Shown: positions 55,573 through 63,292 of the stretch, in pieces
How the letters are laid out: every line of letters starts with the position of its first letter
Position numbering within the stretch: the first letter of the stretch is position 1
Assembly: GCF_002262885.1 (NCBI RefSeq)
Contig: NZ_NKYF01000002.1
Location: 248,001-312,000, forward strand
Length of the DNA stretch: 64,000 bases
Direction: 5' to 3'
From: Pseudonocardia sp. MH-G8
GTDB lineage: Bacteria > Actinomycetota > Actinomycetes > Mycobacteriales > Pseudonocardiaceae
The notes under the pieces: model-generated
The model's database searches: none
What the model saw: only the letters and a program-made list of their open reading frames with translations
What the model was told of the DNA's origin: nothing
Program-made: the position numbers and the translations under genes

Positions 55573-57935
55573 CGACGACGCTCCGGGACGTCGCGCCGGG
55601 CGGGATCGGGCGTGCGCTCCCCGGGCGGAACGGCCGGGACGCCGTACGGCGCGGTGGCCGGATCACGGCGGGCCTCGTCGTCGCGGACCGGGCGCTGAAC
55701 CCTGTCCCGTGGCTGCGGTACGGGGCCGGTGCCGGCCTCGGCGGGCGGAACGTGTCCGTTCGCCCGCTCCACCGACGCTCGATCGCTCTCCGACGGCACG
55801 GGCTCCGACCGGCCGCCCGCGGATGCGGTCTCGGCCCGCGAGCCGCCTTCCGCGTTCGCGGGCTCGGCGGCCGAGCGGCCGTTCGCGGGCTGCGCGGACC
55901 CGCGGTCGGCAGCCGGGCGGCCGTTGCCGGGCCGCGGCGACGCGAACAACGGGGATGCCTGCCGGGGGGATGCGGACCACGGGGGTGCAGACCACCGGGT
56001 GACGGGGCGAGGCGACGCGGGGCGGGCGGGCGGAGCAGGGGCGGCACCGGCGGAGTCGCGACGAGCCGGAACTCCCTGCGGCGGCGTGCCCGGTGTCGGC
56101 GTGCCCCGCGGGGGTGTCCCCCGTGGCGGCGTGCCCTGCTGCGGCGTGCCCCGTGACGGCCTGCCCTGCGGTGCCATGCCCCGCTGTGACGCGGGGCGGA
56201 GCGGCGTCCCGGAAGGTGCCTGGTTCTCGGCGGGTACCGGCTTCCGCGCGCCGGCCGGCGGGGCGGGAGCCGGCTTCCGGGCGGGCGACGGCTTCTCCGC
56301 AGAGCCTGCGGCCACCGGGGCAGCCGGCTTGGCGGCGGGCGCCGGTTCCCCGGCAGGGGCCGCGCCGGCAGCAGGGCCCGATGTCGCGGCGGGCCCCACA
56401 GGCGCGGGCTGCGATGCGCGGGCCGGCCCGGTGGAGGCTGCGGGGCGGGGGGACGGCGCCGCCACCGGGACGGGCGCCTCGTCCGGCTCCGGCCCCGGCT
56501 CCGACTCCGACTCCGGGGCGGCAGCCACCGGCAACCGCACCCGGAACAGCGCTCCGCCGCTCGGCGCATCGGTGACCTCGACGCTGCCTCCGTGGGCGGC
56601 CACGACCTCGGCGACGATCGCCAGCCCGAGCCCGGAGCCGCCGTCGGAACGCGCGCGGGCGTCGTCGAGGCGGACGAACCGCTCGAAGACCCGGCCGCGG
56701 TCGGCGGGCGGCACGCCCGGACCGTCGTCGGAGACCTCGAGGACCGCCTTGCCGTCGTGCTGCCCCACGGTGACGAGAACGTGGGAGCGGGCGTGGCGGC
56801 GCGCGTTGTCGACCAGGTTGCGGACGACCCGGGCCAACTGGCCGCGGTCACCCACCACGCGCACCGGGACGGTGCGCACCTCGGCGACCACCTTCCCGTC
56901 GGCGGGCCGGCCGCGCTCGCCCTCGGCGACCTCGTCGAGGTCCACCTCCTCGCGGCGGGGCTGCAGCCCGCGCTCGTCGGCGCGAGCGAGCAGGATCAGC
57001 GCCTCGACCAGCTTGTTGAGCCGCGTGGTCTCGCCCCGCAGCGCGGTGATCGTGCTCCGGTCGACCGTGCCGCTCTGCATGAGCTCGAGACCCGTGGCGA
57101 TCGTGGCGAGCGGGCTGCGCAGCTCGTGGCTCGCGTCGGCCACGAACCGCCGCTGCACCCCCTGCGCGTCCTCGAGCCGGGCGATCATGCCGTTCATCGT
57201 CTCGGCGAGCCGGCCCACCTCGTCGCGCGAGGGCGGCACCGGCACGCGCTGCCCCAGGTCCTTCTCCGTCATCTCCGCGACCTGCGCGCGGATCGCCTCC
57301 ACCGGACGCAGCGCGCGCCCGGAGAACAGGTAGGTGGTGAGGCCCGCGACGACGATGAGCAGCGGGACGCCGAAGAGCAGGTAGAACAGCAGCGTGCCGG
57401 TCGTGTGGTCGACGGCGGTGAGCGGCGCCGCGTACAGCACGACCACGTCGTTGCCGGCCGACTGACCTGCGGTCGCCACGAGCACGGCGTCCACCACGCT
57501 GCCGTCGACCTTGCGGACGGGAACGTCGGTCCGGACGACGGTCTCGCCGTCGTCGGGCCGGATGTCGGAGATCGGGGGAGCGCCGTCCCGGTAGCCACCC
57601 AGCGGGTCCGTGCCCGCCTCGAGGGTGCGCTGCGGCGTGTCGCCGTACTCGACGATCACCTGCGCGAGGTCTTCGGACTCCCGGGTGAGGGCGCTCAGCG
57701 CCTCGCGGGCGTTCTCGTTGGCCGAGCCCTGCCAGTTCTGGTCGAGCCTGGTGGTGATCAGCCCGGCCTGCTGCACGGCTTCCGCCTCCACGGACGCGCG
57801 CAACGACTGCTGCAGCAGCAACAGCAGCGCCGCACCCGCGACCAGCAACGCGAGCGCGACCACGACGGCCGCGGACAGCGCCGACACCGCGCGCACGCCC
57901 ATGCGCGCGCGCAGCCATCCCAGCGGCCGGGGCAT
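55548..57935 (-). CDS. Sensor histidine kinase with long disordered C-terminal tail
   Basis: 795 aa. Helices at about 13-41 and 181-204 enclose an extracytoplasmic sensor of about 140 residues; HAMP at about 205-258. Dimerisation/phospho-acceptor His270 in FVADASHELRSPLATIATGLE. Catalytic boxes: VVRNLVDNARRHA (N), VSDDGPGVP (G1), VFERFVRLDD (F), GGSGLGLAIV (G2). The kinase ends at about residue 470; the remaining 325 residues are Pro/Ala/Arg/Gly-rich, with a GTPP-type repeat at 590-622. Such a tail is not part of the family. Presumed partner of the convergent response regulator. Confidence 0.9.
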   Translation of the reverse strand: MPRPLGWLRARMGVRAVSALSAAVVVALALLVAGAALLLLLQQSLRASVEAEAVQQAGLITTRLDQNWQGSANENAREALSALTRESEDLAQVIVEYGDTPQRTLEAGTDPLGGYRDGAPPISDIRPDDGETVVRTDVPVRKVDGSVVDAVLVATAGQSAGNDVVVLYAAPLTAVDHTTGTLLFYLLFGVPLLIVVAGLTTYLFSGRALRPVEAIRAQVAEMTEKDLGQRVPVPPSRDEVGRLAETMNGMIARLEDAQGVQRRFVADASHELRSPLATIATGLELMQSGTVDRSTITALRGETTRLNKLVEALILLARADERGLQPRREEVDLDEVAEGERGRPADGKVVAEVRTVPVRVVGDRGQLARVVRNLVDNARRHARSHVLVTVGQHDGKAVLEVSDDGPGVPPADRGRVFERFVRLDDARARSDGGSGLGLAIVAEVVAAHGGSVEVTDAPSGGALFRVRLPVAAAPESESEPGPEPDEAPVPVAAPSPRPAASTGPARASQPAPVGPAATSGPAAGAAPAGEPAPAAKPAAPVAAGSAEKPSPARKPAPAPPAGARKPVPAENQAPSGTPLRPASQRGMAPQGRPSRGTPQQGTPPRGTPPRGTPTPGTPPQGVPARRDSAGAAPAPPARPASPRPVTRWSAPPWSASPRQASPLFASPRPGNGRPAADRGSAQPANGRSAAEPANAEGGSRAETASAGGRSEPVPSESDRASVERANGHVPPAEAGTGPVPQPRDRVQRPVRDDEARRDPATAPYGVPAVPPGERTPDPARRDVPERRRQPGSAIR
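56070..56168 (-). repeat. GTPP-type peptide repeats in the kinase tail
   Basis: Residues about 590-622 consist of five or more imperfect copies of RGTPP or QGTPP; the DNA shows matching short direct repeats (GGCGTGCCC units). Confidence 0.6.
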
Positions 57936-57997
57936 CACAACAGGGTAGGCGAGCGAGCCTGTGGGCGCGCTGAACGCGACCAACGGCCTCCAGCGCT

Positions 57998-58013
57998 GTT
58001 AGCGGACGTTAAC
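57998..58013. promoter_or_regulatory. Operator candidate upstream of the TetR gene
   Basis: GTTAGCGGACGTTAAC, 12 of 16 symmetric positions, lying just before the TAGGCT -10 of the TetR gene. It shares 11 of the 15 central positions with the acc-operon palindrome at 53691-53706. Confidence 0.6.
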
Positions 58014-58020
58014 CGGCGGC

Positions 58021-58026
58021 TAGGCT
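58021..58026 (+). promoter_or_regulatory. -10 element TAGGCT of the TetR gene (leaderless)
   Basis: TAGGCT, 6 nt, then ATG at 58033; the operator covers the -35 region. Confidence 0.55.
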
Positions 58027-58032
58027 GCGCCG

Positions 58033-58653
58033 ATGGCCACCCCTGCCGCACCTCCTGCCGGGAGCAGGCGCGAGCAGATCCTCGCGGTGGCCGCACAGCT
58101 GTTCGCCCGGCGCGGTTTCCACGGCGTGAGCATCGCCGACCTCGGTGCCGCCGTCGGCGTCAGCGGCCCCGCCCTCTACCGGCACTTCCCGGGCAAGGAG
58201 GCCCTGCTCGCGGAGATGCTCGTCGGGATCAGCGAGCACCTGCTCGCCGGCGGGCAGGCGCTCGCCGCGGCCACGACCGACCCGCACGAGCTGCTCGCCT
58301 CCCTCGTCGAGTTCCAGGCCGACTTCGCGCGGCGCGAGCCGGAGCTCATCGTCGTGCAGGACCGCGACCTCGCGAACCTGCCCGCGGCCGAGCGGCAGAA
58401 GGTCCGCCGCCTGCAGCGCACGTACGTCGAGATCTGGGTGCAGGCGCTGCGCCGGGCGCACCCCGGCCTCCCGGTGGACGCCGCGCGCACCGCGGCCCAC
58501 GGCGCGTTCGGGCTGCTGAACTCCACGCCGCACGCCGGCCGCACCTCGGAGGCCGCGGCGCTCCTGCGCCGCATGGCCCTTGCCGCCCTGCACGACCTGC
58601 CCCGAGCCTCGGGCCCCCCACCGCCCTGGACTGCGGAGAACCACAACGGCTGA
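58033..58653 (+). CDS. TetR-family transcriptional regulator
   Basis: 206 aa. N-terminal helix-turn-helix REQILAVAAQLFARRGFHGVSIADLGAAVGVSGPALYRHFPGKEALLAEML. The C-terminal domain (QADFARREPELIVVQDRDLANLPAAERQKVRRLQRTYVEIWVQALRRAHP) matches the type found with acyl-CoA metabolism operons (TetR_C_33/KstR2-like). The palindrome in its own promoter and in front of the accD-accA-fadE operon suggests it represses both and responds to an acyl-CoA. Divergent from the histidine kinase gene. Confidence 0.9.
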   Translation: MATPAAPPAGSRREQILAVAAQLFARRGFHGVSIADLGAAVGVSGPALYRHFPGKEALLAEMLVGISEHLLAGGQALAAATTDPHELLASLVEFQADFARREPELIVVQDRDLANLPAAERQKVRRLQRTYVEIWVQALRRAHPGLPVDAARTAAHGAFGLLNSTPHAGRTSEAAALLRRMALAALHDLPRASGPPPPWTAENHNG

Positions 58654-58690
58654 CGCCGAACACCCCATGGGCGCGCACGTCCCTCGTTCC

Positions 58691-58696
58691 TAGCGT
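58691..58696 (+). promoter_or_regulatory. -10 element TAGCGT of the serine hydrolase gene (leaderless)
   Basis: TAGCGT, 7 nt, then GTG at 58704. Confidence 0.5.
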
Positions 58697-58703
58697 CGCT
58701 CCA

Positions 58704-59825
58704 GTGAGATCGACATCCGTCCTCGTTGCGCTGGTGGTCACCGCCGCCACGGCCGCGTGCGCCCTCCCGGCCCCCGATCCCTTCCCCCGTTCTGCGCTGC
58801 AGGCCGGGCTCGACCGCCTGGTCGAGACGCGAGCGGCGTCAGCGGCTCTGCTGCGGATCGAGGAGGGGGAGCACGAGTGGTCGGCGAGCGCGGGGCCGCA
58901 GGAGCCCTCCTCGACCGTCCCGGCCAGCGCATCCAGCCGGTTCCGGATCGGCAGCGTGACGAAGACGTTCGTGGCCACCGTGGTCCTGCAACTGGTGGAC
59001 GAGGGTCGGCTCGCCCTGGACGACCCGATCGCGCGGCACCTGCCCGGCCTGGTGCCCGGCGGTGACGGCATCACCGTCAGGCAGGTCCTCGACCACACCA
59101 GCGGCATCTACGACTACGCCCACGAGCGCGACCGGTCCACCAACCGCTGGCGGGGCGAGGCCCGCTTCCGCACCTATCAGCCCCAGGAGCTGCTGGACGC
59201 GGCGTTCGCGACGCCGCCCTACTTCCCGCCGGGACAGGGCTGGCACTACTCGAACACCAACTACGTCCTCGCCGGGCTGCTCGTCGAACGGCTCACGGGC
59301 CGGCCCTACGGCACCGCGATCGCCGACCGGATCCTGCGACCGCTCCGGCTGAGCCACACGACCGTCCCGGGATCGGATCCCCACCTCCCCGAACCGCACG
59401 TGCGCGCCGTCACGGCGGTCGACGGGATCGAGGTCGACGCCACCGGGATGAACCCCTCGCTCGACTGGGCTGCGGGCGAGATGATCTCGACGACGAGCGA
59501 TCTCAACCGCTTCCTGGCCGCGCTGCTCGGCGGCGAGCTCATCGGCCCGGCCGCCCTCGCCGCGATGCGCGACACGGTCGAGACCGGCCAGGGGTTCCGG
59601 TACGGGCTCGGCCTCCAGGAGTTCGCGCTCCCGTGCGGCGTCACGCTCGTCGGGCACAGCGGTGAGCTGCTCGGCTACACCACGTACGCCATGTCCACGG
59701 ACAGCGGACGGCGGCTGACCCTCTCCTACAACCCGTCGGGGCGCACAGACGGCGCAGAAAGCACTGCCGAGACCCTCGTCGGGCTCTTCTCCAGTGCCTT
59801 CTGCCCGCCCTCGCAGACACGCTGA
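58704..59825 (+). CDS. Exported beta-lactamase-fold serine hydrolase (DD-carboxypeptidase-like)
   Basis: 373 aa. A hydrophobic signal (VLVALVVTAATAAC) with a Cys19 that could be a lipoprotein site, although the lipobox TAAC is weak. Class C beta-lactamase/R61-type motifs: Ser84-x-x-Lys87 (GSVTKTF), Tyr-Ser-Asn in GWHYSNTNYVLAGLL, and HSG in VGHSGELLGYT. DHTSGIYDY is also typical of the family. Likely a DD-peptidase or esterase acting outside the membrane; beta-lactamase activity is not implied. A 13-bp hairpin follows. Confidence 0.9.
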   Translation: MRSTSVLVALVVTAATAACALPAPDPFPRSALQAGLDRLVETRAASAALLRIEEGEHEWSASAGPQEPSSTVPASASSRFRIGSVTKTFVATVVLQLVDEGRLALDDPIARHLPGLVPGGDGITVRQVLDHTSGIYDYAHERDRSTNRWRGEARFRTYQPQELLDAAFATPPYFPPGQGWHYSNTNYVLAGLLVERLTGRPYGTAIADRILRPLRLSHTTVPGSDPHLPEPHVRAVTAVDGIEVDATGMNPSLDWAAGEMISTTSDLNRFLAALLGGELIGPAALAAMRDTVETGQGFRYGLGLQEFALPCGVTLVGHSGELLGYTTYAMSTDSGRRLTLSYNPSGRTDGAESTAETLVGLFSSAFCPPSQTR

Positions 59826-59839
59826 CCGACGGCGGGGAC

Positions 59840-59875
59840 GGCCGTCGACCGAGGAGGGGGGATCGGTCGACGGCC
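59840..59875 (+). terminator. Terminator hairpin of the serine hydrolase gene
   Basis: GGCCGTCGACCGA and TCGGTCGACGGCC pair perfectly around a 10-nt purine loop, 15 nt past the stop. Confidence 0.75.
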
Positions 59876-60004
59876 CTGACCGCGCTCCGGCCCGGGCGGG
59901 CACACCCGACGCCGACGTTTCCCCGCGCGGTCGCATTCAGTGTCCGCCCGCGCCCGGCCCGTGTACAGGGGAACCGCTCCGCCGCCGAACGGCTTTTTCG
60001 TGAT

Positions 60005-60020
60005 CAGGTTGTACGACCTG
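60005..60020. promoter_or_regulatory. Near-palindrome upstream of the kinase operon
   Basis: CAGGTTGTACGACCTG, 14 of 16 symmetric positions, about 90 bp before the presumed -10 of the kinase operon. Possible operator; the protein is unknown. Confidence 0.35.
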
Positions 60021-60109
60021 TTTCCGGACCACGTCCCGGTCCTGGTCGCCGCGCCTCCACGGGGCCTCACAGCTCTGCTGATCGTCTTCTCCCTCCGCGA
60101 CGCGAGCGC

Positions 60110-60115
60110 TATGGT
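60110..60115 (+). promoter_or_regulatory. -10 element TATGGT of the kinase operon
   Basis: TATGGT followed by 6 nt and a GTG (60122) that opens the 26-codon leader ORF. Confidence 0.5.
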
Positions 60116-60121
60116 CGGCGC

Positions 60122-60202
60122 GTGACGATCCGGGGGGCGTCGACGCGCTCGATCCGGGCTGGTCGCAGCGCCCGCGCGGGCACCTCGTGGCGGTGCAGAT
60201 GA
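60122..60202 (+). CDS. 26-codon upstream ORF coupled to the kinase gene
   Basis: GTG start 6 nt after the TATGGT -10 (leaderless pattern), 26 sense codons rich in Arg, Ser and Ala (MTIRGASTRSIRAGRSARAG at the start, SWRCR at the end), then TGA overlapping the kinase ATG as ATGA. The peptide is very basic and has no known domain. It probably provides translational coupling, since the kinase start lacks a ribosome-binding site. Whether the peptide itself matters is unknown. Confidence 0.5.
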   Translation: MTIRGASTRSIRAGRSARAGTSWRCR

Positions 60203-62184
60203 CCGGGACGGCACCGAGCACGCACCCGTTGCTGCCCGAGGACCCACATCGGCTGGGGCCCTTCGCGCTCACCGCCCGGCTGGGATCGGGCGGCATGGGC
60301 GTCGTCTACCTCGGCCGTCACGACGACGGCCGCCCGGCCGCGGTGAAGGTGGTGCACCCGCACCTGATCGGCGACCCCGACTTCCGATCCCGGTTCGGCC
60401 GGGAGATCGCGCTGGCCCACCGCGTCGACACACCCTGGACGGCCCGGGTGATCGATGCCGACGCGTTCGCGCCGCGTCCGTGGCTCGCCACGGAGTACGT
60501 CGCGGGGCCATCGCTCGAGGAGCAGGTGGGACGCGCCGGCCCGCTGCCGGCGTCGGCGCTGGACGTTCTCGCCCGGCGTCTCGCCGAAGCACTGGCCGGG
60601 CTGCACGGGGCCGGGGTGGTGCACCGCGACCTCAAGCCGTCCAACGTGCTGCTCGCCGCCGACGGGCCGAGGCTGATCGACTTCGGGATCGCCAGCTCGG
60701 TCGACGCCACGAAGATCACCCACACCGGACACGTCGTCGGGACGCCCGCCTACATGGCACCGGAGCAGGCGTCGGGGGAGGCGGCCGGCGCGGCGTCCGA
60801 CGTGTTCTCCCTGGCGTCGGTGCTGGTGTTCGCGGCGACCGGCCGCGGCCCGTTCGGGACGGCGGCGCATCCGGCCGCGATGCTCCTGCGGGTCATGCAG
60901 CAGGATCCCGACCTCCACGCGGTACCGGCCCCGTTGCGCGATCGGCTGGTGCCGTGCTTCGCGCGCGAGCCCGCGGACCGCCCGACCGCGGCGCAACTGG
61001 CCGCCGACCGGGACCCCGACGAGGGACGCACCCGGGCTGCCTCGTCCCCGACCGCACCGACGGCCGGAACGAGCAGACCCGCCGCGACGCGGATCTCCAC
61101 CTCCTCCGTCGCGCCTCCCCCGGCGCGCGCCCCGCGTCCGTGGGTGGTCGCGAACGCGGTGCTCGCGGTGCTGGTCGCGGCCGCGCTCGCGCTCGCGTTC
61201 CTCTGGGTGCCCACCTCGGCCGCGCCCACGGCCGCGGCGGTGGCGTCCCGCCCCGACGGGGTCCTCCCACAGGTCACCGAGGTGGCAGAGATCCCGCTGG
61301 ACGCGCCGACCGGCGGGATCGCCATGACCGAGGACGGGCGCACCCTGATGGTCGTCACCGACGGCGGGGTCCGCTTCATCGACACGGCCACCCGCTCGGT
61401 GTCGCCGGCCGTCCCGCTGCCCGCCGGGACGTCGACGCTGTCGTTCACCCCCGACGGCACGCGGGTCTACCTGGTCGGCCCCAGCGTCTCGGTGCTCGAC
61501 GTCCGTTCCAGGACGGTGACCGGAGTGATCGGCCAGTTCCCCGACAGCATCCGCAGCACCACGAGCGACACCCTGATCGCCCTGGACGGGCGGACCGCCT
61601 ACGTCACGTTCGACGGCCGCACCGACCTGGGCATCATCGACCTGACCGACGGGCGCGAGATCGGAGCCGTCCCGATCGGTACGGTAGGCGGCTCGCTCCT
61701 CCGGGGTGACGACGGGCGCCTGTACGTGGTCCGCGGCGAGGACCCCGTCGACGCGGGACGTGACGAGCTGGGGATGGTCGTCGTCGATCCGGCAGCCAGG
61801 AGGGTCGTCGGAACCCTGCCCGGGAGCGCCTTCGACGTCGCCGTCGACGCGGCGGGCGATCGCGCCTTCGTGCTGCAGCCGCTCGGTGGCATGACGATCG
61901 TCGACGCCGCGTCGGCCACACTGCTCGGTCCGCCGGTGCAGGGCTTCCCCGAGGGCGTGAGCTCGCTGGTCGTGACCCCGGGGGGCAACGCGATGGTCGG
62001 GTGGAGTTGGCGAGACCCGGTGCTGCACATCGCCGACAGCACCGGCGTGCCTCGCCAGGACATCGACACCGGCGGCAAGGTGAACGGGGCCGGCCTGAGC
62101 CCCGACGGCCGCAGGCTGTACGTGAGCGTCGAGGGCGAACGCAACGGTGTGCTCGTCTACGACACGAGCGTGCTCGTCGCGTGA
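60199..62184 (+). CDS. Transmembrane Ser/Thr protein kinase with extracellular beta-propeller
   Basis: 661 aa. Hanks-type kinase at residues about 22-265: GSGGMGVVYLG loop, Lys50 in AAVKVV, HRDLKPSNV (142-150), DFGIAS (161-166), GTPAYMAPEQ. A Pro/Ser/Thr-rich juxtamembrane linker, one helix at about 315-337, then an outside domain of repeated blades (IAMTEDGRTLMVVTDGGVRFID; LSFTPDGTRVYLVG; LSPDGRRLYVSVEGERNG) of the YVTN/NHL beta-propeller type instead of PASTA repeats. The ATG at 60199 is preferred because of coupling to the leader ORF; GTG 60187 and 60193 are alternatives. Substrates and ligand unknown. Confidence 0.9.
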   Translation: MTGTAPSTHPLLPEDPHRLGPFALTARLGSGGMGVVYLGRHDDGRPAAVKVVHPHLIGDPDFRSRFGREIALAHRVDTPWTARVIDADAFAPRPWLATEYVAGPSLEEQVGRAGPLPASALDVLARRLAEALAGLHGAGVVHRDLKPSNVLLAADGPRLIDFGIASSVDATKITHTGHVVGTPAYMAPEQASGEAAGAASDVFSLASVLVFAATGRGPFGTAAHPAAMLLRVMQQDPDLHAVPAPLRDRLVPCFAREPADRPTAAQLAADRDPDEGRTRAASSPTAPTAGTSRPAATRISTSSVAPPPARAPRPWVVANAVLAVLVAAALALAFLWVPTSAAPTAAAVASRPDGVLPQVTEVAEIPLDAPTGGIAMTEDGRTLMVVTDGGVRFIDTATRSVSPAVPLPAGTSTLSFTPDGTRVYLVGPSVSVLDVRSRTVTGVIGQFPDSIRSTTSDTLIALDGRTAYVTFDGRTDLGIIDLTDGREIGAVPIGTVGGSLLRGDDGRLYVVRGEDPVDAGRDELGMVVVDPAARRVVGTLPGSAFDVAVDAAGDRAFVLQPLGGMTIVDAASATLLGPPVQGFPEGVSSLVVTPGGNAMVGWSWRDPVLHIADSTGVPRQDIDTGGKVNGAGLSPDGRRLYVSVEGERNGVLVYDTSVLVA

Positions 62185-63119
62185 ACGCCCTGCGCACCTG
62201 GTACCGCGACGCGAACGCCGCCACCCGGCGTGCGTCGGCCTTCACCGCGGTACTGGTGGCCGGTCTCGTGGTCTCGCTCATCCAGGTGCCGCTGCCGCTC
62301 CAGGTCAGGACGTTTCCCGTGTCGGGCCAGTCGGTGGTCGCCCATCCGGACGGGAGCAGGCTCCTCGTGCAGCAGGAGCACGCGATCGCGATCGTCGACG
62401 CCGCGACCGGCGAGGTGACGGCGACGGTCCCGCTGGGCTCCCTCGTCCCGGGCCCCGGCATCGCGATGGTGCCCGCGACGTCGAATGCGGTGGTACTCGC
62501 GACGGTGCCCGCGAGGGCGCCCTACCGGAATGCCGTGACCGTTACCGTGGACATCGACCGGACGGCGGTCACGTCGGTGATCAAGAACGGGGATGTGGCC
62601 GCCGACAGCGTCCCGTCCGTGCGATCGCTCGCCGTGGACCGCAGCGGCGCCGCGATCACCGGCAAGGGGCCGGGGGGCGTTCTCGCGGTGGGTGCGGACG
62701 GGCGGGTGTGGCGGTCGGTGCCCGACGGCATCGACGGCGTCCCGAATTCGGGGCCCGAAATCTACTACCACATGTCGATCGCACCCGACGGCCGCTCGCT
62801 CTACGCGGTCACCCGGGGTCGCGCGCTGTTGGTCGACACCGCGACCGGGCGGATCGAGCAGGACATCCCGCCGGTGTACGGCCCAGACATCATCAAGGCG
62901 GAGGACTGGACGGTCCTGCTCGCCGCGGACGACGAGCACGTGTTCATCAACGAACCCGGCGACTCGCGGATCACCGTGCGCACGCTGGACGGCGGCGTGG
63001 TCGCCACGGTCGAGACCGGTGGGCGGACGGGCGCGAGCGGGATCGCGCTCTCTCCTGACGGCACGACGCTCTACGCCGCCCTCGCCGACCGGCTCCTCGC
63101 CGTCGACGCCTACGCCTGA
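62181..63119 (+). CDS. Membrane-anchored beta-propeller protein
   Basis: 312 aa, GTG start overlapping the kinase stop (GTGA). Short cytoplasmic tail, one helix (AFTAVLVAGLVVSLIQVPL), then blades such as VVAHPDGSRLLVQQEHAIAIVDAATGEV, MSIAPDGRSLYAVTRGRALLVDTATGRIEQ and IALSPDGTTLYAALADRLLAVD. It resembles the outer domain of the kinase without a kinase part, so it may assemble with the receptor or share its ligand (inference). Confidence 0.82.
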   Translation: MNALRTWYRDANAATRRASAFTAVLVAGLVVSLIQVPLPLQVRTFPVSGQSVVAHPDGSRLLVQQEHAIAIVDAATGEVTATVPLGSLVPGPGIAMVPATSNAVVLATVPARAPYRNAVTVTVDIDRTAVTSVIKNGDVAADSVPSVRSLAVDRSGAAITGKGPGGVLAVGADGRVWRSVPDGIDGVPNSGPEIYYHMSIAPDGRSLYAVTRGRALLVDTATGRIEQDIPPVYGPDIIKAEDWTVLLAADDEHVFINEPGDSRITVRTLDGGVVATVETGGRTGASGIALSPDGTTLYAALADRLLAVDAYA

Positions 63120-63208
63120 CAGCTCCGATCGCTGGAGTTCGAACACGACCCAGCGGAAGTCCCGCCTGTGCCGAGAGGCTCCGGCGCGCGGAAAACCCGC
63201 CGAAAGTA

Positions 63209-63237
63209 TTGCCGGATCGTTGAACGATCCTTACGCT
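63209..63237 (+). promoter_or_regulatory. Promoter of the NRAMP-like gene
   Basis: -35 TTGCCG (63209-63214), 17-bp spacer, -10 TACGCT (63232-63237). The spacer is almost wholly occupied by the palindrome at 63214-63230. Confidence 0.6.
63214..63230. promoter_or_regulatory. Perfect 17-bp palindrome operator
   Basis: GGATCGTTGAACGATCC: eight-base arms around a central G, exactly between -35 and -10. Form and placement fit a GntR- or IclR-type repressor site. Confidence 0.65.
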
Positions 63238-63292
63238 GCCATCCACCGGCGCGTGCTGTGCCGCCGGTCACGTCCCGTCGGAGGGGAACGAC

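Noticed and set aside
55729..57333. 534-codon plus-strand frame opposite the histidine kinase
   Set aside because: The kinase motifs are on the minus strand; the plus-strand frame is a repetitive Gly/Ala/Arg translation of the same repeats.
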